DNA of 64,000 nucleotides from Euwallacea fornicatus (lineage: Eukaryota; Arthropoda; Insecta; Coleoptera; Curculionidae). A model generated the notes under the pieces. It did no database searches, was not told the origin of the DNA, and saw nothing but the letters and a program-made list of their open reading frames with translations. A program made the translations under genes and the position numbers. The DNA lies in NCBI RefSeq assembly GCF_040115645.1, contig NC_089562.1:2728001-2792000 (forward strand), written 5' to 3'. This document shows positions 26,000 to 36,569 of the stretch, in pieces (within the stretch, counting starts at the first letter, position 1; each line of letters opens with the position of its first letter).

Positions 26000-28160
26000 A
26001 GCTAAAGAAATAAGTTCTAAGATTAAATAATTTTTAGAGACACATATTTCGAGTCTAGAGTTTTTGATTTTATATAAAAAAATCGGGACATTTTAAGGAT
26101 TTTTAAAATTTACGAGGAAGAATAAGGTTGAGTAGATAATTTTGGTGATAAATTTATGTTTTATTAAATTGTAATTAATACAATTTTGGTAATTTTTAAA
26201 ATTGTTTTTTTTTTCCTGTTAATACCTATTAATTAATAATATAATAAATATACAAGGCGATTATCAATGCAATCCATACTAAATCGATGTGTGTAGAGGA
26301 CCCGAAAACAAATCGGTTTTCCCCATGAATCGTTCTATAGGGCGTGGAAGTAATATTTTTTAATTTTGAAAAGGGGAATAAATCTTACAGTGTTTGGCGT
26401 AAATCCTCGAAATCCCTCCTAAGGGGATTTTTAGGTATTTTAAAACAATTTAAAATATTCGTTTCAGGCCAGCTAATATGTGGCGCCACCTGTGCTTTAC
26501 TGAAGTGCAAAAATCCCCCCAGGTCTAATTTCATGCGAAAACAGTACGATCTAGTCGTAATTTACATAGTAAAAAAACATTAAAACATCTTGTAAAGGGA
26601 AAAAGCAACTTTTTTATATGATGTATATATAGCTGAATCGCTAAAAATCGGATACGAGAAATAATTCTTGTATTTGCTGGCATGCAATACTCCTGCGTAT
26701 CAATGTTTCTGGGGCTCCTGTATATGAAACATGAGCCTTTGCTTTTGTCATATGAACAATGCTATAGGAGCGGTATCGTTTTTCTCAATTTTATGTTATG
26801 CCAATCGAATATTTAAATTGACCAATCGGCGCTTCTAGCGAGGTATATAGAAACAAGGTCAAGAGAGGCTTGTGCCACAGAACAGTTACTCTTGTATATT
26901 GGGACAGGACCGGTCTAAGTAACCCACCTAAGTATACTTACCACTCGTTGCTTTCTATCCAAAAAGATCTCTCCTAACAAAGGGAAATATTAATTTGCGC
27001 ACCAATACTTACCTAATAATAATGGTAAGCAACGTATGGCATTGTTACACCAATAAATGGGGTCAGATGATCGGAATCGGATGGAATGAAAGTCGATTCT
27101 CATTCGATCCGGAGCCCACAAGATACTTCTACTCCTCTTTAAGATGCATATATCGAGTATCTAAGAAAAACGAAGAGTCCCTCTCTGCTGTGGTAGGTTT
27201 GTACCTGAATCAATCTCAACTCGAGCCAGTAGGTAATGGTCTAAGCAAGTGAGAATACCATCAAGATCTTGTGGTTAGTCGCGAAATCATGTTTTCACAG
27301 TTAACGAACCAGCTACAAGACAAAATATGCTACTTTAACGATTGCGATTTTGAAATGTGGTGATTCGGGAATATCCATGTGAAACCAGGCAAATCGAGAC
27401 AACGCAAGCCTTTGACTGGTAAGTGTTAAATTGCAGAAATCGGCATTTGAGGTGTTCATAAGATGCTGGTGAAGCTAAATAGGACAGAGCTAGTGAAAGT
27501 TTTGGATTCGCGGTCAGGCATAAGAGGAAAATACCTCGGACGTGTGTAATAACTCGGACTATGAAATTGTAATATTGTGAGTCATCGAAGCAAGCATTTT
27601 CATACAGGTTTACTATAATACTATTACTTTCGATCAGTATCCCATTAAAAGCAGATTTATCAATGATATTCGGTTCTCATGACGGTATACCTCACGTTGC
27701 ATCTAAAATTTACAAAGAACTAATTATTTTGATGCGAAAGAAATTAATAATTGCTTATACTCGTTTTCAAAGTATCTAGTTAAGAATAGTGGCGCGAATA
27801 TCACTTCTTTTTAGTCACAATTGTGTGAAATTCCTTCACTGTAAAACCAGCAAAAGTGATTTTAAAAAAAGGCACGATAGATAACTAAACATTTATTCTT
27901 GTTTTGTCACGCATTCGGATCGTCCTCTTAGTTGGCATTCTTCAAGAGAAATGTGTGCCAATTCTCATGATTATTTCCTTTTTGCCTAGTTTCCTTTAGT
28001 TAACTATGGCGCACTTATCTAAGATCAGGTGCCACCATCCCCAACGTCTCTCACACCTACACGGATACCGATAGTGTAGCAGGTGTCGTTGAGGAGACGT
28101 GCTCTGGTTGTTAAATGAATAATTCTTCAATGCGCTAAATCCATTACGCGAAATCTTTAG
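26000..28160. other. Non-coding, element-rich stretch after MMS22L
   Basis: It begins with the MMS22L 3' UTR. A TATACAAGGCGATTATC end at about 26250, with TATAGGGCGTGGAAG about 85 bp inside, looks like a truncated copy of the same MITE family as 28771-29676. A TATATAG box at about 26842 followed by CACAGAACAGTT is promoter-like but leads to no recognisable gene. An imperfect hairpin lies at 28054-28101. Short open frames have no recognisable homology. Confidence 0.4.
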
Positions 28161-28770
28161 GACATTTGATCCCACGCAGTTTCATTCGATATAAAACTCG
28201 AATTAATCTGACCTGCGTTACCCTCAGGGATTTAAAGTTAATTGAGAAAAAACTCAGAACCGAATCTGAGTCGCGCGTTTATCTATTTAACGCGACGCTC
28301 AGAATGAAGTCACGTTCCTGGGTCGTAACGTTGATCAGTTCATCTTGAGTTATGCAGAAAAATCTTCCCAAATCTGAGTTCCGTCAGCTCCTGATGCTCA
28401 ACATGATACGATGCGTTAGCTGAAATCGCTTGAGAGTGCGGAGGTTGTTCATACAAGTTACCCTCCACGTGGTCAGAATCTGTTATGGCCAGTTTGTCGA
28501 GAATCTGTGTATTATCAGAAAGCTATAAGGACGTGACCATCTCGTACGGTGCTCATCAGGAAGAAAAGAGTTTCAGGTGGACGAAATACTTCTATCTGTC
28601 CTAGGATGCCCAAAATTTGATGAAGTAGACGCTGGGATACGTTCTCTGCAGGATTCTTAGGTTGGCAGAAAACTCGGGAGATTCTGGCTGACTGTTGTTA
28701 AAATCGCTGAGCTTAAGAAGAAATTTCGGGTTGAAACTGAGCTATATCCCTCGTTCTATATGCCCCATAT

Positions 28771-29676
28771 ATACAGGATGTTTCTTAATATATAGTAAAA
28801 AATGAAAGGAGCGAATCACAAGCCTATTTCAAGCGAAGAACTTCTTATAAAGGCTCGTCCTAAATTGCAACCATTTTGATTTATAGGGTGTTGAAGTTTA
28901 TTTTTCTCGATTTTCATTAATTTCTCTGTTATTTGTAAAGATAATTAACTCGAAATTGATAGGAACATTCATTTTAGCATTACGAACAAACTAAAACTAA
29001 AATAACAATTATTTAAAACACTCGAGAGCGTTACTTTTTGTGGTTGCTTTCAATAGTTTTAATTAGAACTTTTTTATGACATTTTTAGATTTTATTCATT
29101 AATTTCATTGGATCCTTTACGTCTTCCATTAAGTGTTTTCCGACTTCACCAGCCCCCCCCCCCCCTCACCAGTTTCTTTTATTAGGAATAATAGTTCAAG
29201 AGATATTTGCAAAAGTTAAATCTACTGATTTGGATTATAATTCAAGTGGTTGCCGAAAATGTCCTCTTTTTACCAAAATACAAGATTTTCCCCTTCTTCT
29301 CATGGTCTCCCGGACTATATGAAAAATTTCAGGTGTATTTCTAATAGTTTGATGAGCATTTGCAATTCTATTCGTTCGCCCTTCTTCAGTGTTCACTGGT
29401 GTAGAAGATGGTGAAATTTTTAAATGTCTCCACGCAAGAAAGTCTAAACTATTTAGATCAGCTAACTGAGGAGGCCAAGATTGAGGATTTTTACCGAAGT
29501 TTTGAGTTAATTATCTTTACAAATAGCAGAAAATCGAAAAAAAAGAAGAAATTTACACATCCTGTAGATCAAAATTGGATCAATTTGGGACATGCTTTTA
29601 TATGAAGCTTTCGTCTTAAAATAAGCCCATGATTCACCCATTTAATTTTTACCATTCATGAAGAAACATCCTGTAT
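28771..29676 (-). mobile_element. Internally deleted Tc1/mariner-superfamily transposon with perfect 16-bp terminal inverted repeats
   Basis: Both ends carry ATACAGGATGTTTCTT as a perfect 16-bp inverted repeat (28771-28786 and 29661-29676). On the minus strand, 29489-29235 is an uninterrupted 84-residue frame ending in a stop. It is the C-terminal part of a DDE transposase: WPPQLADLNSLDFLAW holds the usual W-P-x-x-S-P-D-L-N-P-L-D-F-F signature region, then STPVNTEEGRTNRIANAH and a basic ETMRRRGKSC stretch. The N-terminal DNA-binding part and most of the catalytic domain are gone, since only about 900 bp separate the ends. A run of 14 C (29153-29166) lies inside. It cannot move by itself. Confidence 0.8.
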
Positions 29677-30628
29677 GTTGTACATGGGGCCCCATTCTGC
29701 TTGGGTAGCTGAACATTCTGGTTGAGCCTGAAACGCGTTCGCTCAACGATATTCTGTTATTGAACAGTCTGTACATGACAATTCAGTTCTAAATTCGTTG
29801 GAGCGGGAAATATCTATTCGGGGCGATGCAAATATAAGAATTTCTCCGTATGTGTTCTTTCGTGCTTCAAGTACTGTTGACCACTCATCAGTTTCTTTGC
29901 CAATCAGGGTGCAAATTCGTATCGATATAAAACGACGTCGAAGGCATTTACGTGTCTAAACGTTCATTGATAGAGAAAATCGATTTCGATAGATACAATT
30001 TTTAGACTTTTCCTTCTTGAATGTTTCTTCGTGCGTGTGCAAAGGTGCATGGAACTCCACCAAAATTTCCCATCAAATTTAATGTCCTTCAGGGATTCCC
30101 AACGAGTTTGTCACAGTACGCTGAACCATTCAATCATGTTGTATCGATGGGTGGTAGATCGGCCTCATTGCTACCAATTCAAATGCCCACTGGGCACTAA
30201 ATTACTGCTAAAGTTTATTTTATTTGAGACCATGTTTCCAAAGGCGAGACACTTATTCTTTCATTTATATTCAGTCCCACACCTGTTTATGGCAGAGGAA
30301 TTTCTGGTGACAAAACACGTCCATTGTTCTTTGTGTAAGTGCTGTAATGCCAGACTTATCGGTGTTTTAAAGGTGCTGGGTCGTTTACTCGGCTTTTATT
30401 GTGCCAAAGATATGGCCATGTATATACGGTCTTTGTTCAAGAAATAAATATACATGGTTTCGAGGATCACTCTTTGTCCAACGAACGAGCATTAAGAGTA
30501 CTGCGATACTCCAAAACTTCCAAACTCCACTATCATTGCACTGAATGCAAGGAAAAGTTAGCGATTAAACCAGTCATATCCCACTTAAGTTCCTTCTTTG
30601 TCTTTTTTTGCAGACTTAGTTTTGAAAG
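29677..30628. other. SAPCD2 upstream region with DRE/TATA motif and probable leader exon
   Basis: TATCGATA at 29920-29927 overlaps a TATAAAA box (29926-29932), a plausible promoter for SAPCD2 some 700 bp upstream of its start codon. A clean acceptor (polypyrimidine tract then CAG at 30611-30613) lies 15 bp before the ATG, so the gene has an untranslated first exon; a GTAAGT at about 30335 is a candidate donor. The 138-codon frame at 30031-30447 is not recognised. Confidence 0.45.
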
Positions 30629-32714
30629 ATGACTTCAACGTTAGATAACTTGCCCAAACAATTTGTGCATGCAATGAGGACTTTATTCGACATCATGGAC
30701 GACAAACAAATAGGATACGTGAACTTTGCTGATATAGGTGGGTAGTTGTTGCCATAATTCATACAGAGAATAATCGGCCCTACATCTTCTTGATGCAGAG
30801 GCAAGGTGGCAAGACGATGGATCCAAAGGATTGCCCAAGGGGGTACTGGAAAGCTTGCGAAAAGTAACTCCGCCCAATGGAATGCTGACTTTCGAACGAT
30901 TTTGCGCTGGTCTTAAAATCTGTCTGCTGAGGAATCAACTGGAGTCTAGAAACGACCCACATGAAGCTGTGCAAGAGATGGGCAAGGTAAAAGCAAAAAT
31001 AAAACGGAGTTCCTTCTAAAATTTCACGTTTTTCCAGATTCCGAACTTGATCAATCGACCTCCCTCAGCGCCGCTACTGGATTTAGTAGACAATAATCAT
31101 GCTACAAAATCAGCATGGGGGAGCAATCTCAGTAACACAGCGGCGGTCCGTCCCAATAACATTAGCTCACATCAACAAAACGTTACTAGAACCTTTAGCA
31201 TGCCTCAACTGAAGGATCAACAAGGTGACCAAGCATTCGAGAAACCTCCTCCTTTAACAGGTGAGCTTCATTAAATTTACTGATGGCAGATTGAAGTGTA
31301 TTTTAGCTCAAAATTTGAGTAAACTTCCGTTGTATGGACCGCCAAAGCCTCCACGGACCGCCATAGGAGTGGAACGAACTACTGGAACTTCTTCTGGGAA
31401 TCTAGATAGAGCTGAAATTAGGACTGCCTTGGTTAACTGGCAAATGGGACTTCTCACCACCCAAGATCAGGGTGTTAAGGAGAGCAAAGGCGTCTCTAAT
31501 GCACCATCACAGGTACGCGTCTGACATAGAGATGTTGCAGTTCAAAAAGTATCAAATAGTGTTTCTCCTCTGCCCCAAGGAATCTCGGCTCCAGCCTCAG
31601 CGACAACATAAAAATGAGTGGTCACATTTTCTTTTTTAGACCTACAACGGCTTCCTTCGGTCAAGCAGAAGTCTTGGCGATGGTAAAGCTGCTGTCCAGC
31701 CGGATCTTCCCATTCCTGCGTCCGCCCAACCACAGGCAATTTACCAAAGAAAACCTGTGTCGAAAAGACGAGAACCACGTAGACATACGCTGCAAAATGG
31801 AATTGATTACAACATGCTCAAAAGAATGAAGCAGATCGAGCAAGAGAAAGAGGCAAGTAATGTGTAATGCACAATTTCAATTTTATGGTGCTGCTTTGAG
31901 CCTCCCCGCCTCAGAAACCAAAAGGCACATTCCCCCGGGTTTTTGCAGGTTCGTAGGGCTCCCCGAGATGCGAGGTCAAAGTTGAGAAAAAAACGTGATT
32001 TAAAAAATCGCAATTCTCGTGAGCGTTGACTTTTAGTCTCGTTGTTTTCGTCATCAATTTGAGCATTTTGTATACTTGTAATATGTTTAAATAATATGTG
32101 CATTTCATTTCAGGTCCTAATGAACGGTCTTGGAGCCGTTGAAAAAGCGAGAGATTGGTATCTGAAGCAGATCGCAAACGTCCAGGAAAAAATGAAATAT
32201 CTAGGCCGCATGGGCCACGTGGTAACTCCAATAATCCAAAAAAATTGGTTAAAACCTCAATTGGGATTAATCCTTTCCAGGAAATGTGGTCCGAGGCACA
32301 GCAAGAACGCTTAGAACTTCAAAAAGCTCGAGTGTTTGAGGTAAATCGACACTTATCTGCCCTCACTGAGAGCTGGGAAAGAGGAGGCTTGCCGCTTCAC
32401 ATGAATTTGGCTGTTCATCACTTCCCGCCCTCACAAGAGGCGCCTGACCGGCTCAAGCAGCAAAATCGAATGTTGACAGAGGTAGGTGGTTATAAGTGGA
32501 TTTTCGGAATTTTATAATATAAACTGAGAGAAGGAGGACGTAGAGCTCGCAGAGACTGAACTCGCAGTTTGAAATTCATATTCCTTTCCAGGAGTTGTCC
32601 AAAAAAAGTGAAAGGATTGCGTCCTTGGAAAGAGAAAAGGCCAGTTTGATACAAGTGTTGCAGCTACAGTCGCAACAAGTTAGAAATAGCGGTAATGAAG
32701 AAGCAGTATTTTAG
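30629..32714 (+). CDS. SAPCD2: SAPCD2 orthologue (suppressor APC domain-containing protein; spindle orientation/polarity)
   Basis: Vertebrate SAPCD2 is a cortical protein affecting mitotic spindle orientation. Eight exons close in frame to 456 aa: 30629-30737, 30799-30986, 31038-31260, 31307-31512, 31640-31852, 32114-32221, 32281-32481 and 32592-32714. The N-terminal SAPC domain (about 1-100) has FVHAMRTLFDIMDDKQIGYV, EARWQ, LPKGVLESLRKVTP and LTFERFCAGLK. A Pro/Ser-rich linker follows, then the conserved RRHTLQNGID-YNMLKRMKQIEQEKEVLMNGL region, read across the line with the coiled coil continuing to LKQQNRMLTEELSKKSERI. Introns are very short (46-261 bp). Intron 5 has a GC donor (AAAGAG|GCAAGT) instead of GT; only that choice preserves the conserved EQEKEVL sequence. 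The start fits the vertebrate N-terminus. Confidence 0.93.
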
Positions 32715-35700
32715 TTACGTTTAAAATTATTTATCTCCGAATGTGCCACTTTCATATATTTAAATGTGTTGATCAATGTATATATATTTTAAATGTTTAA
32801 TACAACATGATATTTCAAACGAGCTTTATTTCCAGAAAACTATTTCCCTAAATTTGTGTATTAAATGTAAAAAAGCATAGATATTTTCAAAAAAAAAAAA
32901 TGAACTATACAAGCTGATTCCAAAGTTGGAACTATCCTTCCACCAGCGAATAGGGCTTGAAAAAGTAAGATTGATTTCCTTTGGCGATTCTTCGAAATAT
33001 CAAAATCAACGGATATACGGGGTTCAATGTTTCATTTAAAAAACGACGAAAAATCCATACAAGAGGAGAATAATATGATGTTTGATGATTGTTCCTGAAA
33101 GGAACTTGAATGGATTATTTTTTTTTATAAGGTGGACTAAAATTGCACATTTTTTTTCACGGAATAATGCATCAAAGGTGTTATACTAAAAAGAGAGATA
33201 TACTAACTTAGATCTTAAACTTTTTTTAAAAAAAGATTTTGCCTGTGTGCCTTCGTTTTTAAACAGCTGAAGAAAGCAATCATTTTTACAGACCATATGC
33301 AACTGAATTGTAGGTGGTTAGAAGCCCTGCCATCCAAAGCAAAGATCGTCCCGGGTATCTCTCAAATTTTGAAAGGCTAATCTACAAGTTTCTAATTGTA
33401 AAGATGGTTTGGTTTATGAGCAAAAAAATCAAAAACAAAAAAAATAAAATAAAATCGCTAAAAATCTCAAATTATTATAAAACTTACGAAAATAAATCAT
33501 CTATTCATTCAAAAGTGTACAAGGAATGATTTTGGATGCACTTTGGTGAAGATCTCTAACTTGGATCGATTCTACTTTAGACTTTTGTCCAAATTTTCGT
33601 TCAAAAAGTTTCCCGCTTTTCTACTGTCACTTCATGAAAGCAGTGAAAACGACTCGTGAAATTTTCATCAAATAAGCAACTATACCAGGATTTCAGGCAT
33701 TTTCTTTATAGGTACACTAGAAATGTAAGTATAGCTCATCTTGAAATTGGAATTGGGTCTGGGAATTCAAATGAAGATTTTTACAATGCGCAATGTATTA
33801 TTTACCTTGGAAAAAGCCTCTATTTGGAGCTCATAACACCCGACTTTTCTCATTATTTATATTGGGTTAACGCAAAAGTAAAATTTTCTTATACTTATTT
33901 TGTTGTCTGCGTGGGAATTGAAGCTAATTTATTCACAGATTATGTGGGCTTTCAAAGTTAAGGGGATATACCAAATTACTTTTAAACGTGAAGAGGCATT
34001 GCAGTAATGTTAATTAACACTAATATTTATTAATTACCAACACCCACATGGAGAAAATTTGCGAGTAAACTTTGAAATAATTGCTAAAGCAAGCACGATG
34101 TAACAGAACAATTTTATTGCGGTTTTATTCCTAGAAGTCCATAGCTAACAACAATTGTTAGAATTATTTATCTAAATTAGGCATTATTTTTTTGTTTTTT
34201 TCATAACCATTTGACGTATTAAATATGTTAACCATTATCTTTAGATCTCTCAGGAATATGTAATAGATAATAAAAAAGATTTATTTTCGTTATCGCAAAT
34301 TTTCGGTATTTTCGACGCCATATTGGTTAAAAAGAAGGCACGTGGTATTAATGTTATTTTTTAATCGCGCGATAATATAACTAAATTGTGAGCCGACAAA
34401 ATGCAAGCTGCAACGGTCCTAAAAGCTGAAGGAACGCCAAAACTATTAAAAAATATTATTAACAATAATATAACGAACAGGTTAAAAATTACGTTAACGT
34501 AACGCATTTTCTATAACGACCATCACATGATGAAAAATTTTGATATTATTGTGTCATTTTTTGGTTGACCTGGCAACCGAAATAACCATTAAATGACATG
34601 CCATAGGTATCCTCTTGCCGATTCAGTTTGGTTATTGATAAACTCTTCTAATCCTGAGAGTTTCTGCAGTTTTTACCCCTCAACCATGGTTGCTTAACAG
34701 GGTTGACATCCAAATATATTAAATTAGTAAGTTCACCAATCGCGAATTCGATACACGTACTATCTTGGTGTATATGCAAAAGAAAAAAGCGTTTTTGGGA
34801 AATTTGAAGCTTTTAATTATTTCCCTAAAAAATTCAGAGACGTGTGAAGATTTAGAATTTAATTTTATCCTCGTAAACGAAGCGGGACAATGCAGAAAAT
34901 CAAGGGACAGAAAAGTTGTTCAGTGTGAAGCAATTGTGAAAATTGATATGATCTGCAGGCATTACTATAATATATTTGGGCAAAATTTCACAGAATTGCC
35001 CTGTAAGTACGCCCCTGTAGTTTCTGCAGAAACTCTCATATCTGCACAAGCAAACGCCCTGCCGACAACTGACCTTAACAAGAAAATTTCGATTAAATTG
35101 GCCTAAGAGGTTGTTAAAAAACAATTAAAAAAAAAAAAAAAAATTTAAACGTTTTTTTTTTCAACTTCCACACTCCGTATTCCACAACTGAAGCGATCCC
35201 GTAAATGTGTTTCTAGGGACTTTTTTTTTCATTGCAAGCTAAGGAATATCTCCTTAAAGTCGACGCCGCATTTTTAAGGAACACCCGGTATGTTGCATCG
35301 TAACAAAGTCAATAGTTGTGAAGTGGACTGCAAATCCACACGAGCTGCTTTATTTGTGCCTTCTATGTACATGCAGTTTCCCGCTTTTGTTGGTTAATTT
35401 GACTCCTACAGGTCAGCATATATTGGATTTCTGAGAGATTCTGCAAGAGGTGTGGTGCTCGTAAGATGACAACAGCGAAACCACCCCGCGACCACTATCC
35501 GCCAGCCACTCGAGGGTGGCCGGCGGGTATATCCCATAAGTCGCACGTCGATTAAGAACTACAAGCTTTCTGCAATCCTTTTTTGTTTTTTGCACAACTC
35601 AGTGGGTTCTGGCCTTAACCACAAGCTCGCCTAAAACAACAAGGGAAGTAAAGATGTATGCTGTTATTATGTTAAAATGTATAATGTTAAAATCACTGAG

Positions 35701-36569
35701 ATCGTTTCAACAGTCAATAATCTCCTAAACAATACCTGCGTTCATTCAATTGGCGTATGAGAAAGTCGTGACGCTGATAGTTTTGAATTTGCATTGTTAT
35801 ATGGCATTTTTATTAATCGTAATTTACAAGCAAACTCTATGCATTATGCTTGACTGCATATCGACAGAGATAATACCTGGAGAGTCAACAGTTCCATCAA
35901 AGACGTCCTAGATGTGTCTCTGGTGAATTACCGGAAAATCTTTCGTTCAGAATCGTTTTTAAATCACTTTCGTAACTTGATGTTTATGCGTAACTTTAGG
36001 AATTGGATCAAAACACCGAACAATGAAGATTCAGATTAAAACAGATTTCGACTTCTACGAAATGTTGATTATTGTCGTTGATGCGGGACAAATATTTTTT
36101 CTAGATCTGGAGATATCTTCTTCAAGGAAATTAAAAAATGTTTGCTCCCGCGACGTTAATTAAATTTCATGTAGATTTTCAGCCATTCATCACGACACAA
36201 ATCACTGCATTCCCTGGCAGAAACGACACATTGTTTGTCGATTACTAAGCCCCCTTAAATCACTAAAGCGTTGATTACTCAGCTTTAAGTAAAACACACC
36301 GGATTATTTTTTACTAATCAATTTTAAAATACTAAACAATGCCCTATTTACATCGTATCTTGAAAAATCATAAGGTGAATTGACGTATACAAAAACAAAG
36401 CCGCTAAGTACTATAAACTCCGGTTGTGTGTGTAGTAGGGCTTATTCAAATAAGCAAACTTATTTAATTTGGACTTTGCCAAAACAATGGACGACGAAGA
36501 TACAAGTTATTTAAATGTAGTAAGAAAGTCAGAAAACTTAGAACACTACGACATGTGCATCCCAGCATA
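32715..36569. other. 3.9 kb without a recognised gene, between SAPCD2 and the mucin signal exon
   Basis: AT-rich. Notable items: a TATTGGGTTAACGCAAAAGT segment at about 33858 resembling one end of a mariner element; an orphan ATG in good insect context (GACAAAATG) at 34401 with 27 codons before a possible donor; a 113-codon unrecognised frame at 34765-35106 followed by a 16-A run; a strong GC-rich hairpin at 35499-35526; and a TATAAA box at 36412-36417 about 155 bp before the mucin start. Confidence 0.45.
36412..36417 (+). promoter_or_regulatory. Candidate TATA box of the mucin gene
   Basis: TATAAA preceded by C and followed by CTCCGG, 153 bp upstream of the proposed mucin start codon at 36570. 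The implied leader is about 120 bp. The call depends on the upstream signal-peptide exon being real. Confidence 0.3.

Noticed and set aside
29153..29166. Run of 14 C as a functional quadruplex or regulatory tract
   Set aside because: It lies inside a dead transposon and may be a sequencing or replication-slippage artefact.
30031..30447. 138-codon frame upstream of SAPCD2
   Set aside because: No recognisable homology. It overlaps the likely SAPCD2 leader exon and intron, and other frames there look equally plausible.
33850..33960. TATTGGGTTAACGCAAAAGT as a mariner element
   Set aside because: Only one end resembles a mariner terminal repeat. No matching right end or transposase sequence was found nearby.
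34765..35106. 113-codon frame upstream of the mucin
   Set aside because: No recognisable domain, atypical codon pattern, and the A-run behind it suggests a decayed retrocopy at most. Left as unassigned.
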